Shown here: one piece after another, positions 1 to 8,200 of the stretch | Layout: each line of letters opens with the position of its first letter | How positions within the stretch are numbered: the first letter of the stretch is position 1 | Source: Bordetella pseudohinzii | Lineage (GTDB): Bacteria > Pseudomonadota > Gammaproteobacteria > Burkholderiales > Burkholderiaceae_B | Direction: 5' to 3' | Length of the DNA: 64,000 nt | Assembly: GCF_000657795.2 (NCBI RefSeq) | Contig: NZ_JHEP02000008.1 | Coordinates: 124,001 to 188,000 of the forward strand | Made by a program: the position numbers and the translations under genes | Notes under the pieces: generated by a model | The model's input: only the letters and a program-made list of their open reading frames with translations | What the model was told of the DNA's origin: nothing | Databases searched by the model: none

Positions 1-34
1 CACACCCGCCCGGCGGCGCAAGAGGGATATGCAT

Positions 35-64
35 GCCGGCGGGATGCCAGGCCGGCGTTTTTTT
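35..64 (+). terminator. Rho-independent terminator of a gene left of the window
   Basis: A 6-bp GCCGGC/GCCGGC stem (35-40 and 51-56) is followed by G and a run of seven T. It faces right and probably ends a transcript whose gene lies before the window. Confidence 0.55.
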
Positions 65-301
65 CCGGTCTCGCACTGAAAAAGCCTCCGGATTAAACAC
101 TCTTGCGCAGTTCGTCACGATGCGGATGTGCGCGCGCGGCAACGATTCGCGCCCCCAACGGTCAAACATTTAAAAGGGACAGATTTATAGGGTTTTCACT
201 AGGTCGAATGGCGCTCACCATGAGGCCGTTGGCGCGACATTCTGGACAGTTCTACGGCAGCCCTCTATGCCCTCCGTCAGCAAGGTGTTAACGAGACGGG
301 A
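65..301 (+). other. Upstream region of the autotransporter gene
   Basis: No credible gene. It is less GC-rich than the surroundings and includes the AT-rich stretch around 165-200 and the 13-mer GGGTTTTCACTAG at 190-202, which recurs at 3473-3485 before the next operon. I cannot assign a promoter with confidence and see no clear BvgA heptad repeat. Confidence 0.4.
190..202 (+). repeat. 13-mer GGGTTTTCACTAG, copy 1
   Basis: Identical to 3473-3485. Both copies lie upstream of a gene start, on the same strand, about 110 and 79 bases from the chosen starts. It contains CTAG, which is rare in such GC-rich DNA. Possible regulator site; function unknown. Confidence 0.4.
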
Positions 302-3300
302 GTGGTCATGAGCAACATCAGAAGTCTTTCCCGGCCGGGTCAGCCGATCCGCCGCCCTATGCGCCGCGCCAAGTGGCGAGCCGCCCCGCTGGTGGTGGCG
401 CTTGCCGCGGCGTTTGCCCTGCCGGCGCAGGCCCAGCCCATCGTCTATGGACCGGGACTGGTGGAACAGCCCATCAGGGTGGGTGGCGGCAGTGCCATCA
501 TCGAGGGCGGCACCACCATCTCGCCGCAACCGCCCTATCCGGAGCACCACAGCGGCACCGGCGTGCAGGTTTACGGCGGCGGCGAGGCCACGCTCAAGGC
601 CAATGAGGGCGCCATCTATATCAACGCGCATGGCCATTCGGCCGACGGCCTGTTCGTGGGCGAGGGCAAGATCACGGTCAATGGCGGCGGCACGTACATC
701 AACGTCGTGACGGATGACACCGATGACAATATCAACGCGCGCGGCATCTATACCGCGGGCGACGCCGGCCGCTCGGAATTCGAAGGCACCGATGTTTTCG
801 TGACCACCCAGGGCAGCAATTCCGATGGGCTGCGCTCCTATGGCCAGCAGGCCACGGTCAAGCTCAATAACGCCACCCTGACCACGTCGGGCGACCGTTC
901 GCGCGGCGTCACGAGCTGGGGCGGCGCCGAGATCACGTTGGACAATACCGGCATCACCACCACGGGCTTGCAGTCGCACGGCGTGTGGCTGACAGCGGGC
1001 GGCGCCGACAAGGACACCCACCTGACCCTGAACAACGGCTCGATCACCACGAGCGGCTTTCAGGCCAATGGCGTCGAGGCCTATCCGGGCACCCATTTCA
1101 CGGCCAATAACACCTCGGTGCACACCACGGGCGACGCCTATGCGGTCAACATCGCTGGCGCCACATTCGACGGCTCCCAGGTGGACATCGTGGCCGAAGA
1201 CGCGCGCGCGCTGGTGGTGAGCGGCGCGACAAGCCAGGTGGACCTGGTCGATTCCTCCATCCATTCCACCAAGAATGGCACGCAGACCGTTTGGATCAGT
1301 GCCGGCGATGTCACCTTGAGCGGCACCCGCATCACGGCCGGCGGTAGCGATTCCATTCCGGTTTGGAGTACGGGCGGCCAGACCGCCCTGAACGGCAGCC
1401 TGCTGGAAACCACGCAGGACGGTTCGCGCGCCCTGCTGGTGCAGGGCGGGGCGGTCACGCTAGGCATGCACGAGGGCGCGGGCACGCTGGTGCATACCAC
1501 GGGCGCCAGAGCCAATGCGGTGGGGGTGCTCAATGGAGCCAGCTTCTCGGCGGACGGCGCCACGTTGCACACCGAGGGTGCGAGTTCCCACGCGCTGTTC
1601 ATCTACGGGGGCGACGAGGCGGCGCCCAATACCGTGGACCTCGCGCGCACGACCATGACGTCGCAGCAGGCCGACGGCCTGCGTTTCTACGGCGGGCATG
1701 GCGTGGTCAACCTGGATGCTTCTTCGGTCACCGGTGGGCAGAACGCCATCTGGGCGGCCCCCGACAATGCGGGGCCGGGCAATGGCACGGTCAATGCCAG
1801 CGGCTCGCTCATCACCGGCCGCGTGGGCGCCGAAAGCGGGAGCACGATCAATGTCAACCTGAAGGACGCCAGCCGCTGGAATGTCACCCTGGATTCCACC
1901 GTGGACGAACTGAGCAATGCCAACAGCCTGATCGACCTGCAGGCCGCCGGCGACGTGGCTTCGCGGCCCACCGATGCGAGCGCCTATCGCCAGCTCAATG
2001 TCCGCGGCAACTACAGCGGCGCCGATGGCGTCGTCGCCGTGAACACCTATCTAAACACCGGCGGCGAACTGAGCAATCAGCACACCGACCGCCTGCTGGT
2101 CGCGGGAGACGCCATCGGCACGACCCAGGTGCAGGTCAATGGCATTTCCGGCAGCCCCGGCGGGCTGACCTCGCCGGATGCCCGGCATCTCAGCCATGAA
2201 GGTATTTCGGTGGTGCAGGTCGCAGGGGCCTCCACCAGCAACGCCTTCACGCTCAAAGGCGGCTATGTCCATGCGCCGGAACAGCCTTATACCTATCGTC
2301 TCTTCAGCTATGGCCCGGGCGCCGAGCTGGGCGCGGCCGATCCGGCGCAATCCCTGGTCGGCAATGCCGACGGTTATTGGGACTATCGCCTGCAAAGCGC
2401 CTATGTCGGTCCGGAAGGGCCCGTCACCCCCGACCCCACCCGGCCGGATGTGCGCCCGCAAGTGGTGCCCCAGGTCGCTTCCTACCTGACCGCGCCCATC
2501 GCGCTGCAATACGCTACCTATGCGGACATGGATTCCCTCCATCGCCGCCTGGGCGAAATCCGCGATGACCGGGCCATGGGTCTGGACAAGGGCAAGGGCG
2601 AGGTCTTCTTCCGCGCTTATGGCGGCGACTTCGACTATCAGTCCAACCGCGGCTTTCGCGGCTATGGCTACGACGCCAGCGGCGACTACGGCGCCGTGCA
2701 GCTGGGCGGCAATCTGTTCAAGCAGGCTTCGGAAGACGGCGTGTGGCGCTTCGGCGCGGCCGGCTCCATGGGCCGCCTGACCTACCGTCCCGACGCCGTC
2801 GATGGCGCCAGCCGCACGAAGACCGATATCTATCGCCTCTCGGGATATGCCACCTACCTCAGCAATGAGGGCTGGTATGTGGACGGCATCCTCTCGCTGG
2901 GCTGGTTCAATGGCGACGTGCGCACCGACGCGCGCGGCAAGGTCATGGATCTCAAGGGCAACAGCTTCGCGGCCTCCATCGAAGCGGGCTATCCCTTTGA
3001 CATCGGTTATGGCATGAACCTCGAGCCCCAGATCCAGCTGGTCGCGCAACACCTGCGCTTTGACAGCAAGCGGGACGCGGACGGCCTGGACGTGGACATC
3101 GGCTCGCAAACCCAGGGCATGGCCCGCCTGGGCGCGCGCCTGACCCGTCCGGTGGACCTGGCCAGCGGGCGCATCACGCCTTACGCCGGCATCCATGTGC
3201 TGCATGCCTTCAACGGCGCCTCCAGCGTCGATGTCGGCGACGCCACCTTCCGCACCGGCCAGTACGGCGATGCGATGCGCTACTCAGTGGGCGTGACGGG

Positions 3301-3412
3301 CACGGTCAGCGAAATGCTGTCGCTCTATGGCGAAGTCGCCCGCATGCAGGCCCTGGGCGGATCCGGCGTCGACGGCTGGCTCTTCAACGGCGGTCTGCGC
3401 TATCGCTTCTGA
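302..3412 (+). CDS. Classical (type Va) autotransporter, pertactin-like
   Basis: Outer-membrane autotransporter of about 1036 residues. The GTG at 302 is two codons before an ATG at 308, which is an equally good start. A long basic N-region and a hydrophobic core ending in AQA at about residue 45 form an extended Sec signal. The passenger (about 46-700) is built of short repeats rich in Thr, Gly and Asn with recurring 'TT.G..S.GV' and 'LN.' patterns, as expected for a beta-helix. A proline-rich linker (PTRPDVRPQVVPQ region) precedes a C-terminal barrel with alternating hydrophobic strands, ending in the typical terminal aromatic RYRF. I see no protease catalytic triad and no clear RGD, so an adhesin-like role is inferred. 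It is followed by a terminator and stands alone. Confidence 0.9.
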   Translation: MVMSNIRSLSRPGQPIRRPMRRAKWRAAPLVVALAAAFALPAQAQPIVYGPGLVEQPIRVGGGSAIIEGGTTISPQPPYPEHHSGTGVQVYGGGEATLKANEGAIYINAHGHSADGLFVGEGKITVNGGGTYINVVTDDTDDNINARGIYTAGDAGRSEFEGTDVFVTTQGSNSDGLRSYGQQATVKLNNATLTTSGDRSRGVTSWGGAEITLDNTGITTTGLQSHGVWLTAGGADKDTHLTLNNGSITTSGFQANGVEAYPGTHFTANNTSVHTTGDAYAVNIAGATFDGSQVDIVAEDARALVVSGATSQVDLVDSSIHSTKNGTQTVWISAGDVTLSGTRITAGGSDSIPVWSTGGQTALNGSLLETTQDGSRALLVQGGAVTLGMHEGAGTLVHTTGARANAVGVLNGASFSADGATLHTEGASSHALFIYGGDEAAPNTVDLARTTMTSQQADGLRFYGGHGVVNLDASSVTGGQNAIWAAPDNAGPGNGTVNASGSLITGRVGAESGSTINVNLKDASRWNVTLDSTVDELSNANSLIDLQAAGDVASRPTDASAYRQLNVRGNYSGADGVVAVNTYLNTGGELSNQHTDRLLVAGDAIGTTQVQVNGISGSPGGLTSPDARHLSHEGISVVQVAGASTSNAFTLKGGYVHAPEQPYTYRLFSYGPGAELGAADPAQSLVGNADGYWDYRLQSAYVGPEGPVTPDPTRPDVRPQVVPQVASYLTAPIALQYATYADMDSLHRRLGEIRDDRAMGLDKGKGEVFFRAYGGDFDYQSNRGFRGYGYDASGDYGAVQLGGNLFKQASEDGVWRFGAAGSMGRLTYRPDAVDGASRTKTDIYRLSGYATYLSNEGWYVDGILSLGWFNGDVRTDARGKVMDLKGNSFAASIEAGYPFDIGYGMNLEPQIQLVAQHLRFDSKRDADGLDVDIGSQTQGMARLGARLTRPVDLASGRITPYAGIHVLHAFNGASSVDVGDATFRTGQYGDAMRYSVGVTGTVSEMLSLYGEVARMQALGGSGVDGWLFNGGLRYRF

Positions 3413-3434
3413 TACCGCCGGTATTGACTCACCC

Positions 3435-3468
3435 GGCCAGGCGCGCCCGCGCCTGGCCGTCTTCATTC
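3435..3468 (+). terminator. Terminator of the autotransporter gene
   Basis: A 10-11 bp stem, GGCCAGGCGCG with its complement at 3448-3458, lies 22 bases after the stop and is followed by a weak T-rich stretch. Confidence 0.6.
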
Positions 3469-3472
3469 TCCC

Positions 3473-3485
3473 GGGTTTTCACTAG
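3473..3485 (+). repeat. 13-mer GGGTTTTCACTAG, copy 2
   Basis: Exact copy of 190-202, here 36 bases before the palindrome at 3521-3538 in the leader of the D-aminoacylase operon. Confidence 0.4.
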
Positions 3486-3520
3486 TTCTCCCTGCCGCGG
3501 GCCGCGCTCTAGCATCGGCG

Positions 3521-3538
3521 TGTGACCACATGGTCACA
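3521..3538. promoter_or_regulatory. Perfect 18-bp palindromic operator before the TetR operon
   Basis: TGTGACCA-CA-TGGTCACA is a perfect inverted repeat with a 2-base centre, 13 bases before the ATG at 3552. Size and symmetry suit a TetR- or GntR-family dimer. The TetR gene is second in the operon, so autoregulation is the simplest reading (inference). Confidence 0.65.
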
Positions 3539-3551
3539 TTGCGGAGGCGAT

Positions 3552-4472
3552 ATGACGATAGGCGTGGCGGCAAGCGGTGAACGCGCCGCCTGGGCGGTGC
3601 GCGACGCCGTGCTGGGCGCCGAGCTGCTGGGGCGGGGCGCCATCGGCGGCTTCGCCGTGCTGGCCATCGTGGACGCGCAGGGCGCGCTGCACTACGGCCA
3701 GACGCAACGCGGCGGCATCACCGCCCTGGATATGCCGCCGGGCTGGCAATCCGCCCGCCTGGCGGCGGCCATCTCCAGCGGCCCGGACCGCCCCGAGCCC
3801 CTGGTCCAGTTCCTGGCCGGCCAGGCCGGCCTGGGCCTGGTCACCGGCCACCGCCTGCCCAACCAGCCGGGCGCCGACGGCATGGCGCTGAACCAGGCGG
3901 TATTGCGCCGTATGGCGCAGGGCCAGGCGCCGCAGCAGGCGGTCGACGAGGTGCTGGCCGCGCATGCCGAGTGGGACGCCGGCCTCATCGCGCTGGACAC
4001 AGGCGGGCGGCTGGGCATGGGCAATAGCGTGCGCGTCACGCGCCGCGACGATCTGGGCGAGCTGCGCCGCCGGACCTACGAAGCCAGCCTGGGCCTGCTG
4101 CACAACAGCATCTACACGCGCGCGCCGCTGGCGCCGGACCTCGCCGAACTGGCCTGGGCCCGGCTGACGGGCCGCGCCGGCGCCTTGCATCTGTTGACGC
4201 TGGATGCGCCCGTGACCATTCAGGCCGGCCCGGCCGACCGGGTGCATGTCGACGCCCAGGGCCGCATCCTGGCCCTGGAGAGCGCCGATCCGCGCCTGTC
4301 CACCCTGAACCGGCCCGGCACCGCCGTCTATCTCGGCGCCGGCGTCTGGCGCGAGGGCCGCTGGGTGGGGCGCGCCCAGACTGAACTCTATGCCGAGCTG
4401 CGGGCCGGCACCGTGCATCCCGGACCGGGCGGCGGGCATCTGCTGATGCGGGGGCGCGATGTCGCGGCGTGA
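3552..4472 (+). CDS. Conserved protein of unknown function, possibly Ntn-hydrolase-like
   Basis: 306 residues. I chose ATG 3552, preceded by GGAGG at 3543-3547, because the upstream GTG at 3522 lies inside the palindrome. I do not recognise the product with certainty; it recalls the DUF6963/DUF1028 type. Seen: an N-terminal 'TIGVAASG' strand, Gly-rich 'GRGAIGGFAVLAIV', a helix with 'L..M..GQAPQQAVDEVLA', then 'IALDTGGRLGMGNS', a layout like gamma-glutamyltransferase/isoaspartyl peptidase relatives. No signal peptide, so cytoplasmic. It overlaps the TetR gene by 14 bases and heads an operon with a peptide-binding protein and a D-aminoacylase, which suggests a role in breaking down an acylated or D-amino-acid compound (inference). 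Confidence 0.75.
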   Translation: MTIGVAASGERAAWAVRDAVLGAELLGRGAIGGFAVLAIVDAQGALHYGQTQRGGITALDMPPGWQSARLAAAISSGPDRPEPLVQFLAGQAGLGLVTGHRLPNQPGADGMALNQAVLRRMAQGQAPQQAVDEVLAAHAEWDAGLIALDTGGRLGMGNSVRVTRRDDLGELRRRTYEASLGLLHNSIYTRAPLAPDLAELAWARLTGRAGALHLLTLDAPVTIQAGPADRVHVDAQGRILALESADPRLSTLNRPGTAVYLGAGVWREGRWVGRAQTELYAELRAGTVHPGPGGGHLLMRGRDVAA

Positions 4473-5139
4473 GCAGACCGAAAGACAGATCCTGCAGGCC
4501 CTGGAAGACCAGATCCGCGACAGCGGCATGGCCGGGGTCGGCATCAACGCCATCGCCAAGCGCGCGGGCGTCAGCAAAACGCTGATCTACCGCTATTTCG
4601 ATGGCCTGCCGGGCTTGCTGATGACCTGGATGCGGGAGCAGGATTATTGGACCGGACACGCCGGGCTGCTGGCCGACAGCGAATCCAGCGCCCGTCCGCC
4701 GGCCGAACTCATCCTCGCCATGCTGCGCGCCCAGATCGAAGCCCTGGCCGGCAACGAAACGCTGCGCGAGATCCGCCGCTGGGAGCTGGTCGAACGCAAT
4801 GAGGTCACGGCGCGCCTGGCCGAGCGCCGCGAGCGGACCGCGCGCGCCTTCATCGACCGCGTCGACGGCCTGACCGACGAGGCCGACGTTCCGGCCCAGG
4901 TCAGCATCATGCTGGCCGGCGTGCTGTATCTGATGCTGCGCGCCAAGACGGAAAGCCATTTCCTGGGCCTGCCCTTGCGCGGCAATGAGGGATGGCGCCG
5001 CCTCTACGCGGCCCTGCAGGAGATGGTGCGGGGCCTGCCCGAGCCTTTGCGATCGCAACCGTTGAGCGCGCTGGAAGCCGCGCGCCCGACATCCGGAAAA
5101 GGCCGCGCTGGCGGCCAGTCAAAAGGGGAAATGCCATGA
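4459..5139 (+). CDS. TetR-family transcriptional regulator
   Basis: 226 residues. An N-terminal TetR helix-turn-helix is clear: 'ILQALEDQIRDSGM', then 'GINAIAKRAGVSKTLIYRYF' at about residues 31-50. The C-terminal ligand domain is not recognisable. It is translationally coupled, overlapping the preceding gene by 14 bases and the following gene by the shared ATGA at 5136-5139. It probably controls this operon through the palindrome at 3521-3538 (inference from position). Confidence 0.9.
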   Translation: MSRREQTERQILQALEDQIRDSGMAGVGINAIAKRAGVSKTLIYRYFDGLPGLLMTWMREQDYWTGHAGLLADSESSARPPAELILAMLRAQIEALAGNETLREIRRWELVERNEVTARLAERRERTARAFIDRVDGLTDEADVPAQVSIMLAGVLYLMLRAKTESHFLGLPLRGNEGWRRLYAALQEMVRGLPEPLRSQPLSALEAARPTSGKGRAGGQSKGEMP

Positions 5140-6725
5140 TGTTGATGCACAGCCTGCGCCGCGGCGCCAGGCGGATGCTGCTGGGCGCGGCCTTGACGGC
5201 CGCCCTGTCGGCCGGCGCCGCGGCGCAGACGGTGTCCGTGGTCATGCAGTCCGGCTTGCGCGTGCTGGATCCGGTCATGACCACGGCCTTCCTGACGCGC
5301 GACCACGGCTACATGATCTACGACACGCTGCTGGGCACGGACGAACACTTCAAGGTCCAGCCGCAGATGGCCAGCTGGACGGCCAGCGATGACGGCAAGG
5401 TCTATACCTTCACGCTGCGCGAGGGCCTGAAGTGGCACGACGGCCAGGCCGTCACGGCCGAGGACTGCATCGCCTCCATCAAGCGCTGGGCCGACGTCGA
5501 CGCCAGCGGACAGGTCCTCATGACCATGGTCCAGGGCATCGAGCCCATCGACGCGCGCCAGTTCCGCGTGGTGCTCAAGCAGCCGACCACGCTGTTGCTC
5601 GAAGGCCTGGCCAAGCTCAGTTCGCGCCCGGCCTTCATGATGCCCAAGCGCATTGCCGACACGCCCAGCGCCCAGCCCATCAAGGAGTTCATCGGTTCGG
5701 GCCCGTTCAAGTTCGTGGCGGGCGAATTCAAACCCGGCCTGAAGGTGGTCTACGAAAAGAACAAGGACTATGTGCCGCGCGCCGAGCCGCCCAGCTGGAC
5801 GGCCGGGGGCAAGGTGGTCAACGTCGATCGCGTCGAGTGGGTCGCCATGCCCGACCAGATGACGGCGGTCAACGCCTTGCAGAACGGCGAGGTGGACTAC
5901 ATGCAGCAGCTGCCTTTCGACCTGCTGCCCATGGTCGAGGGCCAGCCGGGCCTGCAGGTCAAGGTGCTGGACAAGCTGGGCGCCTGGACCTACTTCCGCA
6001 TGAACCATCTTCATCCGCCGTTTGACAACAAACTGGTCCGCCAGGCCGCCATCGCGGCGGTCAGCCAGGAAGATGTGCTCAAGGCCCTGGTGGGCAATCC
6101 CCAGTACTACCGGACCTGCGCGGCCGTCATGGGCTGCGGCAATCCCATGGGCGACACCACGGGCGAGGACTGGGTGGTGCCGGGCCGGCTGGACCGCGCC
6201 CAGGCCCTGCTCAAGGAAGCCAAGTACGACGGCACGCCGGTGGTCATCCTGCAGCCCTCCGATATCGCCATGCTTTCGGCCCAGCCCGTGGTCCTGGGCG
6301 CGGCCTTGCGCAAGGCCGGCTTCAAGGTGGTCATGAAGGCCATGGACTGGCAGAGCGTGGTCTCGCAGCAGGGCAACCAGAATCCGCCCTCCGAAGGCGG
6401 CTGGAACATTTTCTCGACTTACAGCATCCTGGCCACCAGCGGCGATCCCTTCGGCAATACCACCTTGCAGGCCAATGGCCGCAAGGCCTGGGCCGGCTGG
6501 CCCGATGTGCCCGCCCTGGAAGCCCTGCGCCTGAAATATGCGCAGTCCACCGACATGGCCGAACGCAAGCGCATCGCCGCCGAAATCCAGAAGGTGGCCA
6601 TCGACGAGGGCGTGGTGGGGCCGCTGGGCCAGTTCCAGATTCCGGCGGCCTACAGCACGCGGCTGTCCGGCATCCTGGAGGCGCCCGTCACCCTGTTCTG
6701 GAATCTGAAGAAAAGCGAGAAATAA
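5136..6725 (+). CDS. ABC transporter periplasmic peptide-binding protein (SBP_bac_5)
   Basis: About 529 residues; ATG at 5136, 5139 or 5145 are all possible, with AGGGGA at 5124-5129 favouring the first two. Signal peptide: basic start, then a hydrophobic stretch ending AGAAAQ at about residue 31. The mature part has the family 5 extracellular solute-binding order: 'GLRVLDPVMTTAFLTRDHGYMIYDTL', 'FTLREGLKWHDGQ' near residue 95, and a central 'GSGPFKFV'. The usual ligands are dipeptides, oligopeptides or similar amides. No permease or ATPase genes follow, so the binding protein must use components encoded elsewhere. Confidence 0.92.
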   Translation: MMLMHSLRRGARRMLLGAALTAALSAGAAAQTVSVVMQSGLRVLDPVMTTAFLTRDHGYMIYDTLLGTDEHFKVQPQMASWTASDDGKVYTFTLREGLKWHDGQAVTAEDCIASIKRWADVDASGQVLMTMVQGIEPIDARQFRVVLKQPTTLLLEGLAKLSSRPAFMMPKRIADTPSAQPIKEFIGSGPFKFVAGEFKPGLKVVYEKNKDYVPRAEPPSWTAGGKVVNVDRVEWVAMPDQMTAVNALQNGEVDYMQQLPFDLLPMVEGQPGLQVKVLDKLGAWTYFRMNHLHPPFDNKLVRQAAIAAVSQEDVLKALVGNPQYYRTCAAVMGCGNPMGDTTGEDWVVPGRLDRAQALLKEAKYDGTPVVILQPSDIAMLSAQPVVLGAALRKAGFKVVMKAMDWQSVVSQQGNQNPPSEGGWNIFSTYSILATSGDPFGNTTLQANGRKAWAGWPDVPALEALRLKYAQSTDMAERKRIAAEIQKVAIDEGVVGPLGQFQIPAAYSTRLSGILEAPVTLFWNLKKSEK

Positions 6726-6727
6726 GC

Positions 6728-8167
6728 ATGTCCACTGTCCATGACCTGCTCATCCGCGGCGCCGAGATCGTCGATGGCAGCGGCGCGCCGCGCTATTCGG
6801 GCGACTTGGCCGTCGACGGCGAGCGCATCACCCGCCTGGGCGATCTGTCGGGCCACAGCGGCCGCCGCGAAATCGACGCCGCCGGCCGCGTGCTGGCGCC
6901 GGGTTTCATCGACGCCCACACGCATGATGACCGCGCCCTGTTATCCGATGGCGGCATGGCGCCCAAGGTCAGCCAGGGCGTGACCACCGTCATCGGCGGC
7001 AATTGCGGCATCTCGCTGGCGCCCCGCCCGCCGCGCGTGGTGCCGCCGCTGGACCTGCTCGACAGCGACGGACAGTGGTTCCGCTATGCGCGCTATGCCG
7101 ACTATATGCAGGCCTTGCGGGACCAGCCGGCCGCCACCAATTGCGCCATGCTGCTGGGCCACATCACGCTGCGCGTGGCGGCGGTGCCTGATCTGGAGCG
7201 CGACGCGCGGCCGGCCGAAATCGCCGCCATGCGCGAGCAGGTCGAGCTGGCCCTGGACGCCGGCGCCATTGGCGTGTCCACGGGCCTGGCCTATGCGCCG
7301 TCGCGCGCGGCCAGCACCGAGGAGATCATCGAGGTCTGCCGGCCGCTGCGCGGCCACGGCGGCATCTTCACCACGCATCTGCGCGATGAGGGCGACGCCA
7401 TCATGGACTGCCTGGAAGAAACCTTCCGCATCGGACGCGAGCTGGATGTCCCCGTGGTGATCTCCCATCACAAACTGGTGGGCCGGCCCAACTACGGCCG
7501 CTCCGTGCAGACGCTGGCGCGCATCGGCGAGCAGATGGGCCGCCAGCCCATCTGCCTGGACTGCTATCCCTACAACGCCTCGTCCACCATCCTGGAGCAG
7601 GCGCTGGTCGATGGCGCGGCCCGCGTCATCGTGACCTGGTCCAAGGCCAGCCCCCAGTACGCCGGGCGCGATCTGGACGATGTCGCCCGCGAGATGGGCT
7701 GCGCCGTCCCCGAGGCGGTGCGCCGCCTGCAGCCCGCCGGGGCCATTTATTTCCGCATGCACGAGGACGACGTCACGCGCATCCTGGGCTTTGACGACAC
7801 GATGATAGGCTCCGATGGCTTGCCGCACGATGAGATGCCGCATCCCCGCCTCTGGGGCAGCTTCCCGCGCGTGCTGGGCCACTATGCGCGCGGCCTGGGG
7901 CTGTTTCCGCTGGAGAAAGCCGTGCACAAGATGACGGGGCTGACCGCGGCGCGTTTCGGCCTGGCCGACCGCGGCGTGCTGCGCGAGGGCGCGTACGCGG
8001 ATCTGGTGCTCCTGGACGCCCTGCGGGTCGAAGACCGGGCCACCTTCGCCCATCCCGTGGCGCCGGCCGCCGGCATCGACGCGGTCTGGACCAATGGCCG
8101 CCCGGTCTGGCAGGACGGCAAGACCACGGGCGAGCGGCCGGGCCAGGTATTGCGCCGTCAGGCATAG
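6728..8167 (+). CDS. D-aminoacylase / N-acyl-D-amino-acid deacylase family amidohydrolase
   Basis: 479 residues, starting 3 bases after the previous stop. Zinc-dependent amidohydrolase that removes the acyl group from N-acyl-D-amino acids. Visible landmarks: 'PGFIDAHTHDD' (H64 and H66), 'GGNCG' with Cys93 in the place of the zinc-bridging Cys of the Alcaligenes D-aminoacylase, 'VVISHHKLVG' and the long signature 'GSDGLPHDEMPHPRLWGSF'. No signal peptide, so it acts in the cytoplasm on imported substrate, presumably delivered through the binding protein encoded just upstream. Family assignment is strong; the exact substrate (D-amino-acid side chain or a dipeptide) cannot be read. Confidence 0.93.
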   Translation: MSTVHDLLIRGAEIVDGSGAPRYSGDLAVDGERITRLGDLSGHSGRREIDAAGRVLAPGFIDAHTHDDRALLSDGGMAPKVSQGVTTVIGGNCGISLAPRPPRVVPPLDLLDSDGQWFRYARYADYMQALRDQPAATNCAMLLGHITLRVAAVPDLERDARPAEIAAMREQVELALDAGAIGVSTGLAYAPSRAASTEEIIEVCRPLRGHGGIFTTHLRDEGDAIMDCLEETFRIGRELDVPVVISHHKLVGRPNYGRSVQTLARIGEQMGRQPICLDCYPYNASSTILEQALVDGAARVIVTWSKASPQYAGRDLDDVAREMGCAVPEAVRRLQPAGAIYFRMHEDDVTRILGFDDTMIGSDGLPHDEMPHPRLWGSFPRVLGHYARGLGLFPLEKAVHKMTGLTAARFGLADRGVLREGAYADLVLLDALRVEDRATFAHPVAPAAGIDAVWTNGRPVWQDGKTTGERPGQVLRRQA

Positions 8168-8200
8168 AATGTCTGCCATCGGTCAGCAGGGGGGCAGGGC

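Noticed and set aside
103-291. 62-codon frame in the first 300 bases
   Set aside because: Low coding quality, no ribosome site, lies in the upstream region of the autotransporter.
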